From positions 2,728,001 to 2,792,000 of the forward strand of contig NW_020621936.1 of assembly GCF_003573695.1 (NCBI RefSeq): DNA of 64,000 nucleotides. Reading direction: 5' to 3'. The translations under genes were made by a program, and so were the position numbers. The notes under the pieces are model-generated. The model did not search any database, was not told the origin of the DNA, and saw nothing but the letters and a program-made list of their open reading frames with translations. The DNA is from Papaver somniferum (lineage: Eukaryota > Streptophyta > Magnoliopsida > Ranunculales > Papaveraceae). Each line of letters begins with the position of its first letter. The stretch's first letter is position 1. This document shows positions 12,561 through 27,000 of the stretch, one piece after another.

Positions 12561-12799
12561 CCGTCAATCTCGTGATTCTATATAGAAATAACTACTGAAA
12601 TGTTCAGTGTTCATGAGATATGTCGTTATCCAGCCGAGAGACTACATATCTGCATGTACTCCGAGAGAAAGTATTCTCAGTCAGAGGATTCGATGAGAGA
12701 CTCGTGTCTCAATACTCACATATGATTGCGGATCAGGAGTTCGTATAATTATGGGTTTACGATTTTAGCCTTTGTCGAAAATCCACCGTCTACACTTCC

Positions 12800-14734
12800 A
12801 TTCTTCATTTTGGCAACCATTAGCTTTGATTGAATGGTGTGCGAGCTCCCACACCTCTTGGTATTTCAAAATGGAAATACAAGGGGGATAATTTTCATAA
12901 CAACAATGATAGCATTTTTAATTTTTGGGTTTGGTCAGAAAAAATAATAAAAAAAAATTGTGTTTGACATCAAATATATATGAAAATAAATTTGAATCGT
13001 AATAAACTTACCAATTTCAAAGTCCAGGAAATGAGCATGTGTGTCGTAGGTCTCCACCTTTCTAACAACGTTCGGACAATTACGTTGTTGTGTTTTTTGT
13101 GATCTAAAAATAAACCGATTCCAAGGATACATATCCACTCTCTCTCCGACTAGAAGGGGCAACCATAGAAAAAACAAACATAACTCTTTGTAGCGGCTTC
13201 TCTTTCTGTGTTATCCAGATCGATCCTGACGTCCTGATATATGACCTGTGAACCAACAACTAAATTCAACGAACTAAACTCTACAACACGATTTTGTTCC
13301 TAATTGATATTTGGAACATGCAATGACATTATTTCATTTTTTATGTGATGGTTTTCATTTTATACACCAGTTTTTACTAAGAATTGTAAACAACAAGCCG
13401 AAGATTTTGTTTAGAAAAATTAGGAAGGAGAGAGTGGAGTGATGTGAGTCAAAATAGATGAATTTATATTATATCAAAAATAGAATCTTTGGCAAGTAAG
13501 CCGTTGGAGACACTTGTTCAACCGCCAGTAACTCTTCTTAGGCCGCGCGTCTCTATCACTGTCATGGATTAAGTTTTTCCATGGTGAAAAATGCGTTTTA
13601 TATCCACATAGTTGGGTTGGACAAAAAAACAACATTTGCAAATTACCGTGGGAACTACCCTTAAATCAAATATTAGGTTACATGGCAGATTTTGGTTACT
13701 AAGCAATTATTGGGTCACATGATAATTTTTGTGTCGGGTTTGAGTCACTTGATAATTGTAAAATTTACAAGACAAATTTTTAGTTTGTTTGTTTTTCTAT
13801 AAACGGAATGCATTGAGAAAAAGGAAAAAAAATCTAGTTTCTTCATGAGATAGTTTTGGGATTTTAACTTCCGAGACATTAAACTAATTTAGGATCAAAA
13901 TAACATAGGATGTCATAGTGGAGATTTTAAGTTACGCCGGGCAGATTTTAGATCATAACTAGGTATCACCGAGGCCTACGGCCTCGGCTCAACCTTTTAT
14001 TTTTGCATATTGTTTTAGATGATGGGTAAACTCACTTAATATATTTTTTATTTGAGAGTCAGGCTCCTGACCATCTTAGGAAGCTGTTGAATTTCTTTTA
14101 TCGTTAGTTCCGTAAGTGCCCCTTGCAACCGAAGTGCTTGGTTGTCACCATCCGAGGAAATAAACAAACTCGTCTTACAAATATGACATCAAACATATTA
14201 TGACCATTGAAACTATCCTAACCAAGCAGAAATTCGTTCAATGCTTGACCACCCTACATATGGAGCGCACACAGGTAAAAGATAATGAGTTTTGCCCGCC
14301 AACAACGTATCGGAACATAAGTGCTTTCTTTCTTTTTCTCGTGTCATTGTTTTTACACTGGGAAAGGAACCCTTTAATTATAATTTTTTTCTTTTGATCG
14401 GTAAAGAATTTGGTGCTGGAAAGTTTCGAACTCGGCTCACTGATATCATCACCCAATGTCTTTATCATTGTACTATAGTGACCGGCTTAATTACAAATAT
14501 TTTGCTCATATAGAGTAAGTATGGATCACTTACATTCCGACTTATTTAATTGGACCATTCTTTACCACAATGAAAACCGTTATAACCTTCTAATTCTTGT
14601 CCATGAACACTTGAGGAGTGCTTTTATTGATATACTTCAAAACCGCACAACCAAGCTTGCAGTGATCAGAGGTAACCTTATTTACATTGAAAGAATCCGC
14701 TCCCAATTTACATTGTTTCAAACAATTAAGAGGA
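12800..14734. other. No gene seen; contains one GC hairpin
   Basis: Intergenic. A minus-strand frame at 12935-13177 has an open stretch with plausible splice-like ends but no domain I recognise. At 13969-13987 there is a perfect hairpin (CCGAGGCC-TAC-GGCCTCGG) directly after ACTAGGTATCA, discussed as a finding. Confidence 0.35.
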
Positions 14735-14739
14735 CATAG

Positions 14740-15350
14740 TGTTGGAACAATTGCTGAATTATGCCTGCAAAATAATTACACAAAAAACAAACAAAACATT
14801 GTTATGGATGAATCGCGGACTAGGTCGCTTTCTTTAAGACGTTTCGCGGCTATGCCCAAGATTGTGCAAGCAATTCTTCCATGTCGCATCGTCCCCAGGA
14901 TAAAACAGCCGAGTTCAATATCTCTTTCACAATCACTCTTGCACCGTGAGGAATGTGATACTACTACACTTCATTCTTGCTCAGAATCTCTTATAGAAAA
15001 CAAATGATGTTCACAGATTGTTTTCTTTCACAAAAATATTTCCTTTGAAAACAAAAAACATAAAGAAGAACTCAACTCTCTCAATTTGTTTTTTCCAACC
15101 AAAATCTCTCTTTATATTAAAAGGTTTTGACATAATTTAATCAAATATAATTATGGTGTAGTTAACACCATTAACTCCACAATATGAAACCCTCAAAGTT
15201 ATAATGGTGTGTTGTTAACACCATCAAGAGCAGAAAAATGAAACGGTCAAATTAATTATAGCAAAAATTAATTACTTTTAATAAAGACTAAATTTGCAAA
15301 TAAAAAACATATTTATTGGGATCAAATATTTTAAAAATATATTCCCAATT
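14740..15350. repeat. Left LTR
   Basis: Left long terminal repeat of the element above. It ends CCCAATT instead of CCCAACA, so its terminal CA is lost. It contains two short palindromes built on GGTGT...ACACC (about 15154-15220), also present in the right LTR. The reading frame at 14687-15007 is an accident of the LTR sequence. Confidence 0.85.
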
Positions 15351-18300
15351 ATATTTTTAAAAACATTGAGCAAGAACGTACAGAGTTGTGCATAAGCAAA
15401 AGTGTCTCGCGACTTGAACCTTTAGGTAGTGTTAATATGCTCTCTTAAAGTCTGACCATAGAGTGAACATAAGTCTTGAACTCTAGGAGATAAAAAGATT
15501 ACTTAACACACACGACTATACTAGTGTAAAGTCTAAAGCCAGCACACTATGGTCATGTGCTTGTATCCCAGTTTAATGAATGATCTAGAGAACTACCCAT
15601 ATTCTCATAGAAAGCGGCCAAACTTTCACATTCATATAGGTGAGTCTATCAAGAGTACTCATGAATGTACCCCACTCTAAATAGAGATATAAACATCATT
15701 AAGAGTTTAAAATTTTAAAATTAAAACTTAAACTCAACCTTTACTCGTTTCAGGATGTCATGCCGTGGGATGAATTCTTCAAAAGCATGATTCTCGCATC
15801 TCCATATCACCTATGACTTCGTCTAGTCCCTTTGAACCTCTTTCTAGGTTGGGTATCCATCATAGATGACTCAATCTCAATGGGAATCAACCTCATCCCT
15901 GAGATGTATTCACATCTTCTTATCAATCCTTTCGTCAAAAGACTAATGGAAACTCGTTTCAGACACTATATAATCCATATTCTCATAAAATCAACTCTTA
16001 TAGTTGTCGTTACATTCTCAATTCATGCAATAGCCGCGGTACTATCACATTGGATTAATATGTCTGTTCATCTATCTATTATAGGATCGAATCACTCCAT
16101 CCCTTAAAGGATTCAACTGAAAGGAGGTCCCCAATCAGCTTCGCAATATCCTTAAAGGATTGCGGTAACCATTTAGATAGTGTATTTCTAGGCATATGAT
16201 GTGTTTGAAACACCTCATAACCTTCTCAATATTTTACCAATTTTCCATACTAGGATTGGCAAATCTGAATATAAAACCCCCACTATGGAAGCAATATATT
16301 ACACCCCCACTACAAAAAATACTTATATATATAGTCAATCACGTAGCAAAGAAGCATACTGAGCTACCATACTCATGTCTAGTACAATCACACATAATCT
16401 CAAAAGCATTAGCACTAAACCAAATGAGTGAAAACTTGTTTACAGTCAGACTATATATATTTTTGTCTCTTTTAAAAATTATATTTTCATTGAAATGAAA
16501 ATGATCCAAAGAAAGAAAAAATTCATTTCAAAAATATACATCATCTTCACTCAAGTCTTTCATGTCAAATAGCAAACTAAGCATGTCACTTATGCATACA
16601 AAACAAAGAGTATTGTGCATTTCATTTTCATCAATTCTGAAATCATTCGAATGAATCAAGTAAACAATTTTTATTTTATAAATTTTTTTAAAGTTGTTTT
16701 TCAGAATATAAAGGATAACTTATCTAACTTATATGATTTCTTTTATTGTAGAAACTACACAGTTTTCCATGCTTGGTTTACATAGATTCTCATCCTTAAC
16801 TTACACAAAAGTATATATTTCTACTTATAACTATAAAAAATCATACATTGTAGAAACAACATCAACAAACAAGCATGTAAGTTATTTAGCGACATGAATG
16901 TAAGAGTCAACAATTTTATGTTTGCTTGTCTAAAAACAATAGGCTCATAAAAACTTTTTGCCAAGATTTAATAGTTTAAAGAACAAAGTTACTCTCTATA
17001 AGAAGTTATCTTTCAAATTATAAGCAACAAAATATTCATGACTAAAATTTAGTCTCACTATATATGCTTTTCTAGGTTCATTCTTAGTGAATTACTTGTC
17101 ACCTTCATTTTTCTAGTTCCTCTAATTTAAATCAAATGTGTTAATGCATAAGATATGGAACCCCCACTATTTTTGACTCAAACAAGAATTTCAAAAAAAT
17201 ATTCAATGATCCCAAAATTTGTGAAAAACTAATAAACCAATAATCTAAACCCAAAACGTTTTGTACAAGATAGCGGATAAAAATTCAAACAATTTTCATG
17301 AAGACAACATCACCTAGTTAACTACTCAAAGTATCATATTTGATATCAATACATGCCACTCAAAGCATCACACATGTTTTTATAAAATTCTCCAACATTA
17401 TATTTCATTTCAAACTTATGCAACTCGCATTAGATTTGAAAGGGTACATGCTTTTATGAGTTAGGTAAGATTACATACATGTTATTCAAAAATTCACCAA
17501 GTTTATAAGAAAATATAACATGCTTATATTCATCACTAACTCACTGATTTCTTAAAAAGCATGACAAAATCTCATATTTCAAATATTCAACATTCAATTT
17601 ATGTTATGATAAAATTGCAATATTATGATCAAACATTTTATCCATAACATATCATTTGTAGTATTGCATTGATCAAACTCAACAAATTTATAATCTCAAT
17701 CTTGTAAATAACAAGATAGGCGGAAACTAGAATTCTTTCAAAAGTATGAACATCTTTAACAAGATTGTTCTATCCAAAGTAAACTTTGAGATCGTACCAA
17801 TACCGAAAATCCTAGTGATGTGAGTATATCTCAACACCACTTTCTTTCAAACGATTTGGTTCAACTTTTGAACCATAACCTATCAAAACAAACATGGTGT
17901 AAAACACCAATATATACCAACCTCTCACCGTATCCACAATTTAAATTAATTTAGCTTGAAAAGCATTGTTAATAATATTTGATATCTTTACAATGTCGTG
18001 CAAGAATAACAAATAAATTCATAATCAATATTATGTTCATTTCTTGGTGAGAGTTGATATTCACATTAGTTTTGACTAGGTTTCTAATTATTTCGGTTTT
18101 GGGTTCGTATAAAATTCCATCTCATAAGTTCCAAACTTATATGAGTCACATGTTTATTGTCATACACAATAATTCTCAATATCTTGTTTCCCTAAAATTT
18201 ATTCTAAGATTGAACAATCAATTTATTCAATTTAGAATGTCATTATTTGATCACTACAATAACTACAAATAGTTCATCAAACATACCTCAATTGCTTTTA

Positions 18301-19409
18301 AAGCTCAATTGGTTGTAAACCATTGTCCATTCTTTGTGCACTAACAAAGAAATCAGCAACTCCATTTCTCCACACATCGATTAATCTCCCGCAATTTTTT
18401 ATTTCATTAGAAAATAAAATTTCCTCAAGTAAGTGAATTTTCACCTGTCACAATCATGTACATGTGAGCATTTGAAACCAAAAAAAAATATGTAAGGTAT
18501 GCACTTACATAATTACTTGAAAATCAAATAAAACATAGCACTTCATGTTTCTCTTAAGTTTCAAACAAAGATTCAAAGTTATATAGTTATAACATATGGT
18601 TATAACTTTCCACTAAGAATATTATCAAGCACATGTGGTGCATTAGCTTAATCTCTAACAATGATCTTCTTTTTCATTTCCAAAACAAGAGTATGAAGTA
18701 ATAAAAATCAAAATCAAAATCAAAACATGAATTTTAATATAATTTATTACATCTCAATCTTTAATCTCTAATGTCAAGTATCATGTCCTATTTTGGACAA
18801 ACGTACACAATGATTTTGAAATCACCACATCTCTCAATCTAAAAATCCAAACAGGAAATTTCAAAAAGGGTAAGTTCATAATCTAAAAGTTTCATGTTTC
18901 ACACAAACCCAAAATATCAGCACAGAGATCAAAAATACTAAATTAATCAATACTAAATTTCTAATCGTCAGAAATTTTCAACAACATTATTCAGTTTCGT
19001 AAAAGACTCTAAAAATACTTTTCAGACTCTAAAAATTATGAAATTTTACAGGGATGATCCTCATGATGTCTCATATACTTGGTTAAAATTTTAAGACCCA
19101 ATTCCTTTTCGTTAAAGAGATGCGCTTAAAACTCTACAACATGTTAAAAACACCCATTTATCATCAACAATATTTTTCTATGTCAAAAATTCACAAAAAA
19201 AAATTTTAACCATGTTATTCCTAGTCCATCAAGATCATACATAAATTTACTTTAGGTATTAAGTAAACTAATTCCAAGCATCTTGCTAAATTGCTAAAGA
19301 AGAATTATACCGTTTATATAATTTAAAAAAACAAATTAAACAATGATACTTATCGCGTTTCAACAATCGTTTCTTTTGATATCCGTGGCAGAATAGAACG
19401 TCTTAAAAT
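15351..19409. other. Internal region of non-coding LTR element
   Basis: About 4 kb of AT-rich sequence with no frame above 100 codons and no retroviral motif. The small frames at 15832-16107, 16196-16498 and 18054-18272 are not supported by any domain. Confidence 0.6.
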
Positions 19410-20018
19410 TGTTGGAACAATTGCTGAATTATGCCTGCAAAATAATCACACAAAAAACAAACAAAACATTGTTATGGATGAGTCGCGGACTAGGTCGCTT
19501 TCTTTAAGACGTTTCGCGGCTCTGCCCAAGATTGTGCAAGCAATTCTTCCATGTCGCATCGTCCCCGGGATAAAACAGCCGAGTTCAATATCTCTTTCAC
19601 AATCACTCTTGCACCGTGAGGAATGTGATACTACTACACTTCATTTGCTCGGAATCTCTTATAGAAAACAAATGATGTTCACAGATTGTTTTCTTTCACA
19701 AAAATATTTCCTTTGAAAACAAAAAACATAAAGAAGAACTCAACTCTCTCAATTTGTTTTTTCCAACCAAAATCTCTCTTTATATTAAAAGGTTTTAACA
19801 TAATTTAATCAAATATAATTATGGTGTAGTTAACACCATTAACTCGACAATATGAAACCCTCAAAGTTATAATGGTGTGTTGTTAACACCATCAAAAGCA
19901 GAAAAATGAAACGGTCAAATTAATTATAGCAAAAATTAATTACTTTTAATAAAGATTAAATTTGAAAATAAAAAACATATTTATTGGGATCAAATATTTT
20001 AAAAATATATTCCCAACA
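19410..20018. repeat. Right LTR
   Basis: Right long terminal repeat, ending CCCAACA and followed immediately by the target duplication CATAG (20019-20023). It differs from the left LTR at roughly ten positions plus a 2-bp deletion near 19645. Confidence 0.85.
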
Positions 20019-20023
20019 CATAG

Positions 20024-21032
20024 AAATGGTGTTGTTCCGCGTGCACAGTGTGCCCTGCATAAATTTTATACCGCATCTGCAATACTCTTCCGCACTAACA
20101 TTCCCAATACTGACATTACTATCTTAAAAATCATCTTCAAATTCTTTCCTTCCATTCGCTCCTCTTATCTCTCTTACTTTGATTCTCTTGAAATTTTTGG
20201 TCAGTGCTTAATCAATTTGGCTTACTTAAATTTTCTAAACAACTAATCCTTCCCCTTTTGCACATCACTAGTACGTTCAATTAAAAAGTGAAATCTAGGG
20301 AATTGATTTAACTACTGATTTAAGCTAGGCCATTATAATAACAAACTAACTATTTTTTTTTCTTTTTTTTGGTAATCAACCAACCTAATAAAGTTGGATA
20401 CATCTAACATCTCCCCTTCACTATCAAAAGAGCTTACAATATTTAGGAAGTAAAAATAGAAAATGCTCAAAGTACTTGGTCTCCAGGATGTACCTTATGC
20501 TTTATTTGTGGACAATCTGATCTAACAATTTTAAAATTTTGAGTTGCACACAAATTTAGTCATGAGGCAAATCTTAGATAACAATGCAGATATAGCATTA
20601 CATGGTCAATTTTAGATGACAAGAGAAAAATTGTTTCAAAAAAACGATTTCGAGTCGGGACACATCTTTTGGGCCACTGCGCTAATATTGGGTCACACCA
20701 TTACCTTCCGAACCCACTTTTAAGCTAATCAATGCAAATAAAGTTCCAAAAGTAACAAGCAAGAAGCACTTAAGTGAGGAACAAGAGAGGACAGGGATGA
20801 ATGATATTTAAATCTCTATACCAAGCTGATATAACAGAATTTACAAGTTCAGAATTAAAAGAATGGATAGTAAGAAACCGCAGTGCAAGAAATTATTAAA
20901 GGTTAAATTGTTTCCACCGGATCATTCTATCACCGGTTCTGAAATTATTCTACAGATGATCATAACAAATATAAATATTAACTACTCTATGAGATGGTGA
21001 TCCCCCGAGATCTTTGCTCCTAAAATATGTCT
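20024..21032. other. 3' flank of the ACCase gene
   Basis: No separate gene seen. The part nearest 21033 on the minus strand is expected to be the 3'UTR of the carboxylase; a precise polyadenylation site cannot be fixed. T-rich and A-rich runs near 20350 are low complexity. Confidence 0.4.
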
Positions 21033-24000
21033 CTATGCTTCGAGCACCTTCCGAAGCTCCTCAATCAATTTCACCCGATTTGATGATTCCACCTGCAAAA
21101 TTCATTTCCAGAAAAAACATTCATAAATGGTTCAGACACAAGAAAGAGAGAGAGCAACGAAAGTAGATCATTACTCAGTACCTTGCTTAGAAGCATAGTG
21201 AGAGCATGAGGAAGAACTTGTAAATCTGATGCCGATTCACCAAGATTAGATAACTGAATCATTACTTTCTCTGCCCGCAATTCTTGCAACTGTTCTTCAT
21301 AGTTCTTCCCATCATCTTTCCACTGGAAGAAAGCTTCGTCATCTAACCAGGAGTCTTCTCTCACTTCAGCTGGTTTGGAATCGAGGAACCACTTCTTGAT
21401 CAACTCCAATGCCGACTTATGACAAAGGCGATCACCAGCAGCATTTATCACAGTTCGAACTAGTGATCCTTCTGCAACTCTCCTGTTTAACCTCTTGTAA
21501 AAGAAAGATCTCGAGTTGCTCCAATCCACAACTTCTTTAATTACTCCTTTTGCTGCCATCCTGTAGGAAGTATCATGCAACTCAGCAAATCGAGTGGCAA
21601 TTTGAGTATAAACAGGTAAAATCTGTTTCTCGCGGGATCTTATCTGCTGTCGTAGGGTCTCAATGGTGTTTGTAACTCCACTACTCTTGGCTTCCTTGAG
21701 TTTGGCTTTCAGAGAGATCAGCTTCTGATCAAGCCTACCCATGCACTCCAAAAGTTCCCTAGTCCTAAACTTAATTTCAATCATTCCCTCTGGTTCGAGA
21801 ACATTCCCCTTGGCCGTTTTTTCAGCGTACATTTCGATATGATCAGGATTGATTTTGCTATCCACAACAACCCAAGCTCCACCACGAAGCTCTCCCATCA
21901 TAGGAATGTAAACAAACACAGGTTGTTTGTACGTTCGAAGATTTTCAACAATAGTGGAACCCGCTTGAAGAATACCTTCGAAAAGATCCCTCTGTCCGCC
22001 AGAGAATCCTCTCCAATTGGCCATTATAAAAAGTGGAAGTTCTTCCCTGTTAAAATCTAACAGAGCTTGAGATGTTTTACTGGCAGAATCAGGGAACCAA
22101 ACTTGCCCTGCTTGAGGAACAACCCTCTCATGAGAATCAAGCTGACCAGGATCCGCTGGGATAACTTGCATCATAGTTTGTGTTTCGACAGCGACAATTC
22201 CTACAGGGATCCCCCCAAGTTTTGCCCTACCTGTGACAACAGTTCTAGCCCAACCTTCTAATGTCTCGACAAAGCTATTTCTATCGAAAATTCCACCAAG
22301 CCATCTTCCCATACTATCATTAAGACCACAGATAGCTGCTCGAGGATCACATGAGTTCTCCGGAAAGTACTCAACAAGCCTTTGAGGAGGATCTGAGGGG
22401 GTCAAAATGGGTAGGGGGACACCTACACATGATGGGACATAGCTAAGCCACTTCAAGATAGCTGAAACACCTTCGAGATCATCTGAGACAGTCAAATGGA
22501 CAACCCCATTGGTTCCCATGATTTTAGGACCTCCAAGTTGCATGTGAGAACTATATACTTCCCTGCCAAGAAGTTTATTCAGTGCAGAAAAACCTGTGAG
22601 AATTATAGGCTGATCTAACCTTTGGATGCACCGCATACCAAGACGAGCCAGATAAGCTCCAATACCAACTGTTCGACCTGTCACATAGGTTAAGGTAAAT
22701 GTTTCCTTGTATGCCCTAGAATATGCACCCGCAATTGCTCCACTTCCTGTTAAGTTCTCAACCCCTAATCCATCCTCTTTACCCACGATTGTGTCAATGA
22801 CCCATCTTGTTTCACCGCTTTCTAGCTTTAATTCGTGTGCTATCACAGAAGAGCCGACTTCTGCATAATCTTCAGGAGTTAAATAAATGTACTGAAATCC
22901 TCGTTCAGGACTTGACTCGTCGGACCATCCAACTTTGAAGCAAGCTTTAATCTCCTCAGCTACCCCAATACGAGCACCTGAGTTTGCTGCCAGATAAATT
23001 AAAGGGATTTTCTTTTCACAAGCTAGGTTGCTCACTGCAAGGAAGAATGCATCCTCTCTTGGACCAAAGGAACCAGCTTTAAAGGTCACATCATTTGCTA
23101 CAATCAGAATGGTCCTTCCAGTGGGGAACTCGGGAGTAGACATTTCCATACTCCATGCCACCATTCCAATATCGTTTTGGGCAGGTGGGCGTTCGACAGA
23201 AACAAGAGGACTGCCCCAAGAACCTTCCTTGTCTTCAAACATGAGCTCCTTGACTTTAACACAAGCTTCCTCTTCAGGTTTATTTATACCCGGGGATTGG
23301 GACACCCACAACTGTCGCAAGGCAGTCTCAAATGCCTGCAAATATACAAAATGTAAATCAGCACTTAGGTTGTACATAACTTTAATGGAGCAACAATACA
23401 TGAGTTGGGATGAGTAAATGGAGCAATTAAACACACCAGTGGAAAGTCATAGCAGTAAGTGGTATTGCTTTTTCTAGCCACAAGCCGCTTCCTTGCGAGC
23501 AATCCTAAAGGCTGATAGCGAGCATTCACTGGAACACCATGCAGAGGACCGACAGGAGAGAAGGCTGAATGATAGACTACTTCATGTCTGCTTGCATCCT
23601 CTACTTCTCGGTATATCTGCAAGTCGGACCTTACTAAGTTAACAACAAAGAAAACAAGTTGTAACTAACCTGACTAATTTTGAGGAACCGTGATGTACAT
23701 GCTGATCAGGTCCTGAAAGGTAAAGAAACTTACATGTACAGTACAGGTGTGCCCAGTCACATTTGTAACAACAAGTCTCCAGGCTCCGCTGGCGAGTCCT
23801 ACAGACGGCATCCGGAGCTTGACTTCCCACTCACAAACACCTAAACGGTGCATTCTCACGCCAACATTCTCATGAATCTCATGTGCTAGTTCTTGCAAAG
23901 TCATCGCGACCATAGCTTCTTCTTGGCCCTCCACCAGGTCAATGCTCCTGATACAAACATCTACGACTTTAGACTATGTGAAATGCTGGTATATCTTTTT

Positions 24001-27000
24001 TGCTTTCTTCTATTTACGTAAAGGATGGTTTCTTGAATCTTAACATACCTTGGATATGGCACAAGATCATCCATTTCCTGTCCTCTTAAGATGTAAAGAT
24101 ACATATGGGCATGATCAGGTCTGACAGTTGCATTATGCCCGTGCAATTCCAATTCTTCAAGGGCAGCCATCATGGACCTCAAGATGCTTCTGGACGTAAA
24201 GGACAAAGCTCGTTGATTTTGTGCCTGACCAACTACCAGACCTTGATATGTCCAGAACCCTTCATTTACATTTGGTTGCCTAACAAGGGTTCTCAAAAAC
24301 ATCCTTTGGATGGGTTGTGGTCTGTCCACAACAGTATAAAGATGCCATTGGCGATCTCGGGATGGTGTATACTGTGTTTTCTCGTACCCTTTTAGCTTTT
24401 CCTGAAGCAGAATTAATAGCATGAGATAATCTATTCAGTCGAAGGCAGGGAAATAAAGTCAAACAGGAAAGCGAAGCCAAGGCTGGTATATTTTACAAAC
24501 CAGTTCAAGAAATATGGATAGAGGTGGTTCCAAGTGACGCATTAGAGGTTCTTCTTCATAATGGAGATTCTCAAGAGACCAGTGGAAGGAATGCCTCGTT
24601 GGAGTCCGGCCCTCATCCCTCTGTATGATACAGCTGATTACTTTAACACCGGCTGATCGGAGAGCAGAACCAACTTGTTGCTCTTTAAGGATCTTGGCCA
24701 ATTTATTTATTCTTTCCTGAGCCTGATCTTCGTCGCCACTTCAATAAAGAAAGAAGTAACACTAGTTAGGAAGGAAGATGCATACAATTAATACACTGCT
24801 TAACTTGATTCATTTCCACTCCCTGGAACCATAAAATCAACCCTAAGCAGGAAGACAGAGAAAATCTTCCTCAACATAGTGACATAAAATGAACACTCAA
24901 GCACAAAATTTAATGCTTTTGATCCTTCCTAATTGGAAAGACTAAAGAGAAAAGAAAGCATGTCTATACCTATCTTGAAGCGAACTCATCGGGTTGTTGA
25001 TGCCCACCAATGCAATGTGCAACATGTTCCCATTGCTAACTGCTTCTGCGGACCCTTTTGGCATCATCTCACGAGAGCCATGAGAAGTTTCCTTCAACAC
25101 AGTACTGATTGCCATTGGCAAGGACCGAAGAGATTTGACAATAACCATGGCACCCCATTTTCTCTCAGTGTGCTTCTCAACCATCAGACTCGTGGATGTT
25201 TCATCTTCTGAAGCATTCCTTCTTTCGACATGTTCTTCAGAAAACTCCCATGAAGCTATAAGACCAGATCTATGCCATTGCATTCTGACGCTTTCTTTCA
25301 CAAGGTACGGCTGAAAACAGATGAAGGGGGTTATAGATTGAAGACGGATGTTCAGTATAAGAACAAATTAACTAGCATAAAAGTATAAAATTCAAAGCCA
25401 TATCACCTGGTAAAGTCTTCGAATATAAGTCTCAACAACCCGTCTTAGTAGAGTATGATCACTGTGATCAAACAGACCCACAAGAGCATCTTCAACTGCA
25501 AGAGGAGTACTTACAAGATCCTCCATCCTTTCATTGATTGCACTCTTTCTTCTTGGGGTATCAAGATGTTCACCTTCCTCTGTAAACATCTCTAACTCTG
25601 ATAAGCTTCTAGCTATGTTCGAACGGAGTTCACTCAGTTTTGTTTGTTCGAGCAATTGGCTTGCCTTTAGTGCTAACTGCATAAATGTGATTTATGTCAA
25701 TATTGGACATGGAGAAGAATCAATACTAACTTCAGGCTAGACTCTAATGACAATACAGAAACTAGTAAGAGCTTAAACCTCGGAGTAACTTGTATGATTA
25801 AGAGCAGAGAAGCGGATCAGTTTCTCCCTGTATGCAGCAGGATTAGGGTAAACCAGTGCTTCCATGAGTCTCAAGACTAGCTTATTTTTGCTACGGACAC
25901 CCTGCAAGACATTATTCATCCATTTCTCATCATTTTTTTAAGCAATCAATACCAATAGAATGAACACTTTTAACCACTTCATAAGAAAGCGGTGACACAT
26001 AACTCGTAGGTACCTGGCGAGAAAGCACAATGTCCACTATCTTTAGAAGATCTTTCTTATATTGAAGTCGAAGACGTTCGATTACATCAGCCTAGAGAAA
26101 GCACAGAAATTAATAGTTAAGTCAACCATTAGAAAACAAGACAAGCTTCAAATATTATTACACATTAATTTACCAAGTTTACACCAAGAGATGTCACATA
26201 TCAGGAATTTTTACTGTCCAAAGGTAGAGACTCTAAAAATCAAGAGATACGCTTACCTGGATATTGTCACTGAATAATTCTTCAACTGAAAGATATTCCT
26301 CAAAAAGCGAGTGGACAATCACACGGGCATGACTCTCTCTTCCACCCTCGTAAGACTTAACAAGACTCATCAGAGGTTCAATAAGCCTTTCTTGGTTTGC
26401 TTTCTCTTTTTCAGGACAAGCTAACATATGAGACTGCAGTAAAAGCAAAAAACACACCCCCTCCAATAAGCACCACAACCAAAACTTTTTAAGAATAAGT
26501 ATTTGATACTAAAGTTCGCAAAGGACTAACCTCGAGAACACTGCGCAATAGTTTGGTTGGGAAGTCAATATTTTTGAGAGAGCTTGAGAATCCTTCGTAC
26601 TCCTTGTATTTCATGTCCAACTGATGAAATTCAAATTTATGCAGGAATGTATAAAATCAGTTCTATATTTGAGCTGGAAGTAACAATGTCAAGCATAACT
26701 GCTGGAAGTAACAATGTCAAGCATAACTAAGAGAGCAACTACACAAGAAAACCGAACCTCATCTCTGAGATTTTTGGGAAGGCGGGTTGCAAGAACTGAC
26801 ATGCACTCTTGCCACTGAAGGAAAGGAAGCTCTGGACTGTCGAGGCAGTTAAGTAAATCTTGTACAACCTGAAATGGATTTGGAGCCAATGAATATGACA
26901 GTTGACAAGGACAGGAAATCTAGAAGAAAAAAGAAACACAATTGGGTGATCAGGAATTGATCTTTTATGTATGAGTGTTTGCTAATCATGATTTCGAGGT

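Larger units (their letters stand above)
9907..12794. mobile_element. Solo LTR, about 2.9 kb
   Basis: The segment begins TGTAGATGGGG and ends CCGTCTACA, so its ends are inverted (TGTAGA / TCTACA) with canonical TG...CA. The five bases before it, CTTCC (9902-9906), are repeated exactly after it (12795-12799). A 5-bp duplication plus TG...CA is the signature of LTR integration, and since no internal domain or second LTR is present this is a solo LTR left by LTR-LTR recombination. The length suggests a large Ty3/gypsy LTR. No protein-coding frame is credible inside it. Confidence 0.8.
14740..20018. mobile_element. Non-coding LTR retrotransposon
   Basis: Two direct repeats of about 610 bp (14740-15350 and 19410-20018) bound 4.06 kb of internal sequence. 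Both start TGTTGGAACAATTGC; the right one ends CCCAACA. The 5-bp target duplication CATAG is perfect (14735-14739 and 20019-20023), proving a single insertion. I count about ten internal substitutions plus one 2-bp indel between the LTRs, so the insertion is fairly young. The internal region has no gag, protease, RT or integrase frame, and I see neither a tRNA primer-binding site after the left LTR nor a purine tract before the right one. It is therefore a large non-autonomous element (LARD-like) whose orientation I cannot assign. Confidence 0.85.

Noticed and set aside
12935..13177. 80-codon minus-strand frame as a host gene exon
   Set aside because: No recognisable domain, no flanking exons and a low-complexity C-terminus; not enough to call a gene.
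14687..15007. 106-codon frame MDESRTRSLSLRRF... shared with 19474-19716
   Set aside because: Both copies lie inside the paired LTRs, so the shared frame reflects LTR identity and not a conserved protein.
21839..23417. Plus-strand frames of 60-130 codons
   Set aside because: They are antisense shadows of the long carboxyltransferase exon of the ACCase gene.
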